Shown here in pieces: positions 1-6,323 of a stretch of 9,720 nt of DNA (within the stretch, counting starts at the first letter, position 1; each line of letters opens with the position of its first letter). The stretch comes from Nocardioidaceae bacterium (GTDB lineage Bacteria > Actinomycetota > Actinomycetes > Propionibacteriales > Nocardioidaceae): assembly GCA_013696365.1 (NCBI GenBank), contig JACCYS010000370.1, forward strand, positions 1-9,720, given 5' to 3'. Made by a program: the position numbers and the translations under genes. Under the pieces are notes generated by a model, which saw only the letters and a program-made list of their open reading frames with translations, ran no database searches and had not been told where the DNA came from.

Positions 1-72
1 CTGCCAGCCTGGCGAGACATCGGCAGGCCCGGCACCTTTGGGAGGCGTTATGACCAGCACGTCACGCGGTGA
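1..72 (+). CDS. Possible 3' end of an upstream gene, overlapping the aldehyde dehydrogenase start
   Basis: Frame 1 is open from the window edge to a TGA at 70-72 and would encode a tail ending in GRPGTFGRRYDQHVTR. The composition is protein-like (W, F, Y and D present, not only R/A/G/P), but only 23 codons are visible and I cannot name the family. If real, it overlaps the aldehyde dehydrogenase start at 50 by 23 bases, and the ribosome binding site of that gene lies inside it. This would make the two genes one plus-strand operon with coupled translation. The alternative is chance openness in GC-rich DNA; the aldehyde dehydrogenase frame is also open to the window edge. Confidence 0.3.
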   Translation: MPAWRDIGRPGTFGRRYDQHVTR

Positions 73-1543
73 GGTCGTCGCTCAGCACCTGATGGCGCTC
101 GACGGTAAGCCGGTGAGCGCGTTGTCCGGGCACACCTACGACTCGATCGACCCCTACACCGGCGCGCCGTGGGCGCGGGTCCCCGACGCCGGCGCCGATG
201 ACGTCGACGCAGCGGTCGCCGCAGCCCGTACGGCGCTGGGCGGCCCATGGCGTGACCTCACCGCCACCCAGCGGGGCCACCTGCTGCGCCGTCTCGGCGA
301 CCTGATCGCCCGAGACGCCGAACAGCTCGCCGAGCTGGAGACCCGCGACAACGGCAAGCTGCTGCGAGAGATGACCGGCCAGATGGCCTACCTGCCGGAG
401 TGGTTCCACTACTACGCCGGGCTTGCCGACAAGCACGAGGGCGCCGTGATCCCCTCGGACAAGGCGAACTACCTCGTCTACACCCGGCACGAGCCTGTCG
501 GGGTGGTCGCCGCGATCGTGCCGTGGAACTCCCCGCTGCTGCTCCTCGCCTGGAAGCTCGCCCCCGCGCTCGCGGCCGGCTGCACCATGGTGGTCAAGCC
601 CAGCGACTACGCCCCGGTGAGCACGCTGGCGTTCGCCGCGCTGGTGGACGAGGCCGGCTTCCCCCCGGGCGTGGTGAACATCGTGACCGGGTGGGGTCCC
701 GACGTCGGGAAGGCGCTGGCAGCGCACCCGGGCATCGACAAGATCGCGTTCACCGGCTCCACCCAGGTCGGTCGCCAGGTGGCCAAGGCCGCGGCGGACA
801 ACCTGACCCGGGTGTCGCTGGAGCTGGGCGGCAAGTCGGCGCAGGTCATCTTCGCCGATGCCGACCTCGACGCCGCCGCCAACGGAGTCGTCGCCGGGGT
901 GTTCGCCGCGTCCGGGCAGACCTGCATGGCTGGGTCCCGTGTGGTGGTGCACGAGGACGTCGCGGGGGCGCTGGTCGAGCGCATCGCGGGCCGGGCCGCA
1001 ACCATCACGATCGGCAACCCGCTGGACCCCGACACCGAGATGGGTCCGATGGCCACCGACCGGCAGTACGACACCGTGCTCAGCCACTTCGCCGACGCCC
1101 GGGCCGAGGGCGCCACCATCGTCTGCGGCGGCGAGCCAGTCGATGACCTCGGCGGCTACTTCGTACGGCCCACGGTGCTGACCGACACCACCCCGGACAT
1201 GCGGGCGGTCCGCGAGGAGATCTTCGGCCCGGTGGTCACCGTGTCCACGTTCGCCGACGAGGCCGAGGCGGTCGAGCTGGCCAACGGCACCGACTTCGGT
1301 CTGGCCGGCTCGGTGTGGACCAAGGACGTGCACCGTGCGCACCGGGTGGCGGCGGCGCTGCGGGCCGGGACGGTGTGGATCAACGCGTACCGGGTGGTCG
1401 CGCCGCACGTACCCTTCGGCGGGGTCGGAGCCAGCGGCATCGGCCGCGAGAACGGCATCGCCGCCATCGGCGACTACACCGAGACCAAGGCGGTGTGGGT
1501 GGAGCTGACCGGTCAGACCCGCGACCCCTTCACCCTCGGGTGA
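50..1543 (+). CDS. NAD(P)+-dependent aldehyde dehydrogenase
   Basis: Cytosolic enzyme of the ALDH superfamily that oxidises an aldehyde to a carboxylic acid with NAD(P)+. It has 497 residues, normal for the family, and is full length. Visible motifs: PWNSPL with oxyanion Asn160; KPSDYAP with cofactor-binding Lys183; FTGSTQVG at 234-241 (Rossmann glycine turn); LELGGKSAQ with general base Glu258; GQTCMAGSR with catalytic Cys292; then EEIFGPVV and the C-terminal PFGGVGASGIGRENG. The ATG at 50 is chosen because GGGAGG at 40-45 sits just upstream; an in-frame TTG at 38 lies too close to that site. The substrate cannot be read from the sequence. The convergent neighbour operon for methylated amines makes an amine-derived aldehyde (for example betaine aldehyde) possible, but this is inference. 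Its final codons lie in a direct repeat whose second copy is at 3697-3894. Confidence 0.93.
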   Translation: MTSTSRGEVVAQHLMALDGKPVSALSGHTYDSIDPYTGAPWARVPDAGADDVDAAVAAARTALGGPWRDLTATQRGHLLRRLGDLIARDAEQLAELETRDNGKLLREMTGQMAYLPEWFHYYAGLADKHEGAVIPSDKANYLVYTRHEPVGVVAAIVPWNSPLLLLAWKLAPALAAGCTMVVKPSDYAPVSTLAFAALVDEAGFPPGVVNIVTGWGPDVGKALAAHPGIDKIAFTGSTQVGRQVAKAAADNLTRVSLELGGKSAQVIFADADLDAAANGVVAGVFAASGQTCMAGSRVVVHEDVAGALVERIAGRAATITIGNPLDPDTEMGPMATDRQYDTVLSHFADARAEGATIVCGGEPVDDLGGYFVRPTVLTDTTPDMRAVREEIFGPVVTVSTFADEAEAVELANGTDFGLAGSVWTKDVHRAHRVAAALRAGTVWINAYRVVAPHVPFGGVGASGIGRENGIAAIGDYTETKAVWVELTGQTRDPFTLG

Positions 1544-1702
1544 GCCTTCCCGCCCGTCGGGCCGGTGTGTCACCGGCAAGTGGTCACAGACGGCAGCGTT
1601 TCGGCGGCTGAAGTTGTCGCCAGTGACCACTTGCTGGACGGATGGGCCCCGCCAGCCTCAGCTGCGCATGTGCGACCCGCTCGGGTCGAACAGGCATTCG
1701 TC
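1505..1702. repeat. Direct repeat, copy 1 (gene-junction repeat)
   Basis: This 198 bp segment aligns without gaps to 3697-3894 at a constant offset of 2192. I count 15 mismatches (1509, 1512, 1515, 1568, 1590, 1596, 1633, 1634, 1637, 1657, 1663, 1670, 1671, 1682, 1697), about 92% identity. The core 1517-1632 has only three mismatches. It contains the end of the aldehyde dehydrogenase, a noncoding stretch with two hairpins, and the final codons of a DMGDH-like reading frame on the minus strand. Similarity stops abruptly at 1703 on the right; on the left it fades within the aldehyde dehydrogenase gene. Confidence 0.92.
1561..1633. terminator. Double hairpin after the aldehyde dehydrogenase, probable terminator (copy 1)
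   Basis: Two inverted repeats follow the stop codon by 17 bases. The first is GCCGGTG (1561-1567), loop TGT, CACCGGC (1571-1577), a perfect 7-bp stem. The second is CAAGTGGTCAC (1577-1587) paired with GTGACCACTTG (1623-1633), an 11-bp perfect stem with a 35-base loop that can partly pair internally. There is no T tract, which is common for actinobacterial terminators. Being symmetric and placed where convergent genes would meet, it could stop transcription from both sides. A protein-binding palindrome is the alternative. Confidence 0.55.
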
Positions 1703-1714
1703 GAGGCGAGCGGC
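1658..1714 (-). pseudogene. Remnant C-terminus of a DMGDH-like oxidoreductase
   Basis: On the minus strand, codons ending at a TGA (1658-1660) read AARLDECLFDPSGSHMRS. The intact gene at 3850-6312 ends ATRLDECLFDPSGSRMRG. Only about 18 codons of the family survive; upstream of them the sequence switches to an unrelated reading frame. Several differences from the intact copy are synonymous (GAA/GAG for Glu, CCG/CCC for Pro, CGC CTC against AGG CTG for Arg-Leu). This suggests the two tails diverged while under protein-level selection, so this tail comes from a different, once functional homologue and is not a fresh copy of its neighbour. Confidence 0.75.
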
Positions 1715-1968
1715 GTGCCACACGTTGCCCCACTGGACCACTGGCATCTCTTGTCCACGCAGACCACCTACGTGTGGACCTCGGCGGACTCGCCGAAGTG
1801 GGCGGCGACCGCACTCAACGTCTGCCCCCAGAACTGGTCCTCCTGCCGGCGCCTACCCAAGGTCAGGCGCAGCTCGAAGGTCGGGTCCGAGGCGTGCATG
1901 AGCACCTGCGCCTGCGCCACCGTCTCGCCGTCACGTTCGGTCGCGCTGAAGATTATCCAGCCGGTGCA
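1715..1968 (-). pseudogene. Decayed fragment of an unidentified conserved protein
   Basis: Read on the minus strand from about 1968 down, a protein-like segment appears: GWIIFSATERDGETVAQAQ, then MHASDPTFELRLTLG, RRRQEDQFW, TLSAVAAHFGESAEVHT. It is then cut by TAG at 1768-1770 and continues VVCVDKRCQWS. A one-base shift near 1735 restores QWGNVWH. Undoing one C-to-T change (TAG back to CAG) and one deleted base gives a continuous reading EVHTQVVCVDKRCQWSQWGN. Both ends are missing: no start codon context precedes it, and its end is joined to the DMGDH-like tail. The style recalls C-termini of actinobacterial SRPBCC (START-like) proteins, but that is only an impression. It is not expected to yield a functional protein. 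Confidence 0.6.
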
Positions 1969-2186
1969 AGAACTGACTCCACCACAACGAGCCATCGTGC
2001 TTGCCGTCGATGGCACGGCCAGTCCCCGGACACGGCGGCGTCGACGCGCGCGGTGCACCCCGGCAGCAGGGCCCGAGTGCACGGACCGGCAAGGGGTCCT
2101 AGCACCTTCGGACAGGTTGACCCCTTGCGAATGGTGGGCGTAGGGCTGAGTCAACGGGACCCGCACCGCGTGGAGGGAACAAAACC
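1969..2186. other. Noncoding leader region ahead of the sugar dehydrogenase gene
   Basis: I find no convincing gene on either strand here; translations are Arg/Ala/Pro-rich noise. It holds a 7-bp inverted repeat, GCCATCG (1991-1997) and CGATGGC (2008-2014) with a 10-base loop, and GTGCAC twice, near 2053 and 2078. It also holds a possible promoter, listed separately. The ribosome binding site GGAGGG at 2172-2177 lies 9 bases before the ATG at 2187. Together with the remnants at 1658-1968 and the repeat, this fills the 643-base gap between the aldehyde dehydrogenase and the sugar dehydrogenase. Confidence 0.5.
2117..2146 (+). promoter_or_regulatory. Possible promoter of the sugar dehydrogenase gene
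   Basis: TTGACC (2117-2122) resembles a -35 box (TTGACA). After 18 bases TAGGGC (2141-2146) resembles an actinobacterial -10 (TANNNT, last base different). This would start transcription about 35 bases before the ATG at 2187. The match is partial and no operator is seen, so this is a weak call from pattern only. Confidence 0.3.
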
Positions 2187-3700
2187 ATGTCGCATCGTCG
2201 AACCGTCGCCGCAGCTGCACTCAGCCTCAGCCTGGCCCTCGCTATGAGTGGGGGTGCTGGCTCCACGGCAACGGCTGACCACCTGGACGACCCGGCGCGC
2301 CCGAGCGTGCCGATCGACGACCCGATCCCGGGCCACATCGAGGACGCCGGGCTCCAGGTGGAGCTGCAGACCGTCGCGGAGGGCCACGGGTTGACCGCGC
2401 CGAACTGGGGCACCTTCGCCCCCGGCCACCCGAACGTGTTGTTCGTGGTGGACCAGGACGGCCCACTGTGGGCGATCAATACCCGTACGGGTGCCAAGCA
2501 CCGGTTCCTGGACACCCGCGACCTGCTGGTCCCCTGGGTGCGGGTGGGCCGGGCACGTTCGACGAGCGGGGCTTCCTCGGCGCGGCCTTCCACCCGCGGT
2601 ACGCCAGCAACGGCTTGCTGTACACGCTGACCTCCGAGCGGATCCCCGGCACGGACGGCAGCGCGCAGAACCAGCCCAACCACCTGGGGACGTTGCGCGA
2701 GTGGCGTGTTCCGGACCCCGGCGCAAACCCCTTGGACACGACGCTGCGACCCACCAGCAGCCGAGTCGTGCTGCGGGTCAAGGAGCCGCAGTTCAACCAC
2801 GACGGCGGCGCGATCTTCTTCGGCACCCGGGCCTCCGACCGGGACCTGCTGTACCTCACCTTGGGCGACGGTGGCTGTGCCGACGACCAGAACGGGCAGC
2901 TTGGCCTCGCCGGGGAGGGTCCGTGCATCAGCCACACCGGGCCCGGCAACGCGCAGAAGCTGTCCAACCTGTTGGGCAAGATCATCCGGATCGACCCGCG
3001 GGCCTCCGCGGGTGAGCCGTACACCGTGCCGGCGAGCAACCCGTTCGTGGGCACGGCCGGTGCCCGGCCGGAGATCTTCGCCTTCGGGTTCCGCAACCCG
3101 TTCCGGGCCTCCTCGGACCGCGCCGACCTGGGCGGGACCGGTGCCATCTGGGCCGCCGACGTCGGCCAGAACCACCTCGAGGAGGTGGACGCGCGGGTCC
3201 GGGCCGGCGGCAACTACGGCTGGTGGGTCAAGGAAGACACCTTCCGGTTCAACCCGGCCGGCTTCGCGCTGCTCGGGCTGCCCTCCGACGGGTTTGTCTG
3301 GGAGAACTCACCCGGACGTCCCGCCGGGCTCATCGACCCGGTCGCGCAGTACGACCACGACGAGGGCGTCGCGACGATCGGCGGGTTCGTCTACCGGGGA
3401 GCAGAGCTGCCACGACTGCAGGGACGGTACGTGTTCGGCGACTACTCCGACGGGTTCAACTCCGGCAACGGACGGGTGCTGGTCGTCGACGAGGAGGACC
3501 CGGCCGACCCGCACCAGCGCACGCCCAACGTTTTCAACCTGACCAACGGCCACATCAACCTGTTCGTGCTCGGCTTCGGCGAGGACGCCCGCGGCGAGCT
3601 CTACGTCCTGGCCAACCACGACGGCATCCCGTTCGAGGAGGAAGGGGTCGTCATGAAGGTGGTCCGGCGCTGCGCCGACGGTGCGGACTGCCGAAACTGA
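2187..3700 (+). pseudogene. Secreted PQQ-dependent glucose/sorbosone dehydrogenase family protein, frameshifted
   Basis: Beta-propeller sugar dehydrogenase (GSDH family, related to aldose sugar dehydrogenase YliI), which oxidises sugars outside the cytoplasm with PQQ. The ATG at 2187 follows GGAGGG at 2172-2177. Residues 1-30 form a signal peptide: basic MSHRR, hydrophobic Ala/Leu core, probable cleavage after STATA. The frame beginning at 2187 reads to residue 116 (ending RDLLVP), then is wrong and stops at 2628-2630. The correct sequence resumes one frame back as LGAGGPGTFDERGFLG and runs to TGA 3698-3700. Adding one C to the CCCC run at 2531-2534 restores 504 residues. In that numbering: FDERGFLGAAFHP 125-137, LGDGG 226-230, FGFRNPFR 300-307, DVGQNHLEEVD 325-335, GGNYGWW 341-347, all family hallmarks. 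The long downstream frame lacks a credible start of its own. Either a recent pseudogene or a sequencing error. Confidence 0.85.
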
Positions 3701-3735
3701 TCGCTCGGACCCGCGACCCCTTCACCCTCGGGTGA
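3697..3735 (+). pseudogene. Remnant C-terminus of an aldehyde dehydrogenase
   Basis: In the aldehyde dehydrogenase reading frame this stretch encodes LIARTRDPFTLG followed by TGA (3733-3735), matching the LTGQTRDPFTLG end of the intact gene at 50-1543. No further aldehyde dehydrogenase sequence lies upstream; the preceding bases belong to the sugar dehydrogenase. The first TGA here in another frame (3698-3700) is the stop codon of the sugar dehydrogenase, so that gene ends exactly at the repeat boundary. The remnant has no start and no expected product. Confidence 0.75.
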
Positions 3736-3752
3736 GCCTTCCCGCCCGTCGG

Positions 3753-3824
3753 GCCGGTGCGTCACCGGCAAGTGGTCACAGCCGGCAACGTTTCGGCGGC
3801 TGAAGTTGTCGCCAGTGACCACTT
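3753..3824. terminator. Double hairpin between convergent genes, probable bidirectional terminator (copy 2)
   Basis: GCCGGTG (3753-3759), loop CGT, CACCGGC (3763-3769) forms a perfect 7-bp stem. AAGTGGTCAC (3770-3779) pairs with GTGACCACTT (3815-3824), a perfect 10-bp stem. It lies between the sugar dehydrogenase stop (3700) and the stop of the DMGDH-like gene (3850, minus strand), so it can serve both. All differences from copy 1 within this region fall in loops or just outside the core stems, which fits selection on the structures. Confidence 0.6.
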
Positions 3825-3849
3825 ATTGAACGGATGGGCCCCGCCAGCT

Positions 3850-6312
3850 TCAGCCGCGCATCCGCGACCCGCTGGGGTCGAACAGGCACTCGTCCAGCCT
3901 CGTCGCCGCGCGGCGTTGACCCAGCACCTCGATCGAGAAGCCGTTGTCGGCGGACGCTAGCGCCGCCGGCACATAGCCCAGCGCCACCGACGCCTGCGAG
4001 GCGTGCGCATAGCCGCCTGAGGTCACCCGGCCGACCACCTCGTCGTTGTGCCAGATCGGCTCGTCACCGATCACGTCGGCGTCGGCTGCGTCGACGGTGA
4101 ACGTCACCAGCCGCCGGCCCGGCCCTCGCTCGCGCACCGCCTCGGCCGCGTCCCGGCCGACGAACTTGCCCTTCGCCGGCTTGACGAACATCCCGAGACC
4201 CGCCTCGTACGGATCGTACACCGGCCGGTACTCCGTCGCCCACGAGCCGTACGACTTCTCCAGCCGCAGCGAGTTAAGCGCGCTCGCGCCGAACAGCCGC
4301 AACCCGAAAGCCTCGCCTGCCTCGGCCAGCACGTCGAACAGCCGCTGCTGATAGGCGGGCTCCACCCACAACTCGTAGCCCAGGTCACCGGTGAACGAGA
4401 TCCGCCCGGCCAGCACCGGCACCATCTCGACGTCGATCCGGGCGATGTCGAGGAAGTTGAACGCGCCCGCCGACAGGTCGGTGTCGGTGAGGCCCTGCAA
4501 CAGCTCGCGGGACGCCGGGCCGGCGAGAGCCAACCCGGTCAGCCCGGTGCCGAGCGTCCGGTACGCCACCTGGTCGCCCGCAGCCGGCAGCCGGGCGTCG
4601 AACCAGCGCTGGTGATAGCGCTCGGCGACCCCGGAGCCGAACAGCACGAACCGCTCGGCGCCCGCACTGCCGGCCGACGGCACGGCAGGCAGTGCGGCGA
4701 CGGTGAAGTCACCGACCAGTCGTCCGGCCTCGTTCAACATCGGCGTCAACGCCAGCCGCCCGACCGACGGCAGCCGGTTGGCGAGCAGCCCGTCGAGGAA
4801 GTCGCGCGCCCCCACCCCGGTGAACTCGTACTTGGCGAAGCCGGTGGTCTCGATCAGGCCCACGCCGTCGCGGACCGCCCGCGACTCCGCAGCGACCGCG
4901 TCCCACGCGTTCGAGCGGCGCAGCGTCGGCGTCTCCACCCGCGGTCCGTCCCCGCGCTGGAACCACAGCGCGTGCTCCAGCCCGTACGACGCCCCCCACA
5001 CCGCACCGGCGTCGTCGAGCCTGCTGTGCACCGGCGACGTCAGCAGCTGCCGCGCGGCCGGCAGCTGCTCGTTGGGATAGGCGATCCGGAAGCGGCGGCC
5101 GTAATTCTCGCGCACCTTGGCGTTGGTGTACGCCGGCGTCGCGAATTCTCCGAAGCGGGCGAGGTCCATGCCCCACACGTCAAAGCCCGGGTCGCCCTCG
5201 GTGATCCAGTTGGCGAGCGCCAGCCCGACCCCGCCGCCCTGGCTGAGCCCGGCCATCACCCCGCAAGCCACCCACATGCCGGGCATCCCGCGCACCGGCC
5301 CGACCAGCGGGTTGCCGTCGGGGGCGAACGTGAAGGGGCCGTTGATGACCTGCTTGATGCCGACGTCGGCAAAGATCGGGAAGTGTTCGAAGGCCACCTC
5401 GAGGTTGGCGCCGATCCGCTCCAGGTCGGGCTTCAACAGCTGGGGGCCGAAGTCCCACGGCGTCTGGCGTGGGGACCAGGGCATCCCGTTCGGCTCATAG
5501 GTGCCGAGCAGCAGCCCGTCACCCTCCTGGCGCATGTAGACCTCGCCGGCGAAGTCCATGGCGTGCATGCCGACGTATCCCGATGAGGCGTTCCACTCCG
5601 CCAACCCGGGGACGGTCTCGGTGATCAGATAGTGGTGCTCCATCGCCAGCACCGGCAGCTCCAGGCCGACCATCCGGCCGACCTCGCGTGCCCACAGGCC
5701 ACCGGCGTTGACGACATGCTCAGCCACCACCGTGCCCGCGTCGCCGCAGTCGACCTCCCAGCTGTCGTCGCTGCGACGGCGCAGCGCCTGCACCCAGGTG
5801 TGCTGCGCGATCTCGGCACCGGCGATCTGGGCCGAGCGGGCGTACGCCCGGGTAACCCCGGACGGGTCGACATGGCCCTCCACCGGGTCGTGCATGGCGC
5901 CGACGAAGAAAGACTCCGCCAGGTACGGCACCTGCTCCTTCGCCTCGGCCGGGGTGATCAGCTCGGTGTCGATGCCGAGATAGCGGCCGCGGGCCTGCGC
6001 CATCCGCAGCCAGTCCATCCGCTCCTCAGACTCGGCCAGCATCAGCCCGCCGCTGAGGTGGATGCCGCAGTCGACCCCGGAGATCTGCTGAATCTCTTCA
6101 TACAGCTCGACGGTGTACTTCTGCAGCGCCGCGACGTTCGGGTCGCCGTTGAGGGTGTGCATGCCACCCGCCGCGTGCCAGGTCGACCCGCAGGTCAGCT
6201 CGCCGCGCTCCAGCAGCAGCACGTCGCGCACACCGGCCTTGGTCAGGTGGTACAGCACGCTGGCGCCGACGACGCCGCCGCCGATGACGACGACCTGTGC
6301 GGTGGATCTCAT
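3850..6312 (-). CDS. Dimethylglycine/sarcosine dehydrogenase-like FAD oxidoreductase with GcvT domain
   Basis: An 820-residue fusion of a DAO-type flavin oxidase and a glycine-cleavage T domain. The family oxidatively demethylates dimethylglycine or sarcosine and passes the C1 unit to tetrahydrofolate as methylene-THF. The N-terminal VVVIGGGVVGAS (residues 7-18) is the FAD dinucleotide motif, with Glu35 ending the second strand. GSTWHAAGG (42-50) carries His46, the position of covalent flavin attachment in the family. Approximate layout: DAO 6-370, linker (FAO_M-like) 373-428, GcvT 430-700 including FTGDLGYELW (640-649) and LRLEKSYGSW (682-691), GcvT C-terminal barrel 725-810. The ATG at 6312 follows AGGAG, which overlaps the stop of the upstream gene, so translation is probably coupled. 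Third gene of the operon after the activator and methyltransferase, which favours dimethylglycine as substrate. Sarcosine or another N-methyl amine cannot be excluded. Confidence 0.93.
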   Translation of the reverse strand: MRSTAQVVVIGGGVVGASVLYHLTKAGVRDVLLLERGELTCGSTWHAAGGMHTLNGDPNVAALQKYTVELYEEIQQISGVDCGIHLSGGLMLAESEERMDWLRMAQARGRYLGIDTELITPAEAKEQVPYLAESFFVGAMHDPVEGHVDPSGVTRAYARSAQIAGAEIAQHTWVQALRRRSDDSWEVDCGDAGTVVAEHVVNAGGLWAREVGRMVGLELPVLAMEHHYLITETVPGLAEWNASSGYVGMHAMDFAGEVYMRQEGDGLLLGTYEPNGMPWSPRQTPWDFGPQLLKPDLERIGANLEVAFEHFPIFADVGIKQVINGPFTFAPDGNPLVGPVRGMPGMWVACGVMAGLSQGGGVGLALANWITEGDPGFDVWGMDLARFGEFATPAYTNAKVRENYGRRFRIAYPNEQLPAARQLLTSPVHSRLDDAGAVWGASYGLEHALWFQRGDGPRVETPTLRRSNAWDAVAAESRAVRDGVGLIETTGFAKYEFTGVGARDFLDGLLANRLPSVGRLALTPMLNEAGRLVGDFTVAALPAVPSAGSAGAERFVLFGSGVAERYHQRWFDARLPAAGDQVAYRTLGTGLTGLALAGPASRELLQGLTDTDLSAGAFNFLDIARIDVEMVPVLAGRISFTGDLGYELWVEPAYQQRLFDVLAEAGEAFGLRLFGASALNSLRLEKSYGSWATEYRPVYDPYEAGLGMFVKPAKGKFVGRDAAEAVRERGPGRRLVTFTVDAADADVIGDEPIWHNDEVVGRVTSGGYAHASQASVALGYVPAALASADNGFSIEVLGQRRAATRLDECLFDPSGSRMRG

Positions 6313-6318
6313 CTGCTG

Positions 6319-6323
6319 CTCCT
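6319..6323 (-). promoter_or_regulatory. Ribosome binding site overlapping the upstream stop codon
   Basis: The minus strand reads TAGGAGCAGCAGATG: the TAG stop of the methyltransferase (6322-6324) shares its last two bases with the AGGAG site, 6 bases before the ATG at 6312. This fixes the start of the DMGDH-like gene and indicates coupled translation of the pair. Confidence 0.75.

Larger units (their letters stand above)
3697..3894. repeat. Direct repeat, copy 2 (gene-junction repeat)
   Basis: Second copy of the 198 bp repeat at 1505-1702, same orientation, no gaps, 15 mismatches. This copy carries a remnant aldehyde dehydrogenase tail on its left and the real C-terminal codons of the intact DMGDH-like gene on its right. 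Copy 1 has the opposite arrangement: a real aldehyde dehydrogenase tail and a remnant DMGDH-like tail. Recombination between the copies would remove 2192 bp and leave the two intact genes convergent with a single terminator between them. Confidence 0.92.

Noticed and set aside
62..1630. Long open frame antisense to the aldehyde dehydrogenase
   Set aside because: GC-rich shadow: His/Gly/Arg/Val-rich composition and no motifs, while the plus strand carries a full set of ALDH motifs.
2468..2470. GTG as the start of a separate sugar dehydrogenase gene
   Set aside because: No ribosome binding site or signal peptide here, and the first residues (GDQYPYGCQ) are an out-of-frame reading of the conserved GPLWAINTRTG segment.
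2525..2540. Programmed ribosomal frameshift in the sugar dehydrogenase
   Set aside because: The site GGT CCC CTG allows only one tRNA to re-pair after a -1 slip, and this family is not known to use frameshifting.
1505..3894. Insertion sequence or composite transposon
   Set aside because: The flanking repeats are direct, contain gene ends, and no transposase, integrase, terminal inverted repeat or short target duplication is visible.
4048..5586. Long plus-strand open frame opposite the DMGDH-like gene
   Set aside because: Low-complexity Arg/Pro/His/Gln-rich translation, no recognisable domain; the minus-strand gene explains the region.
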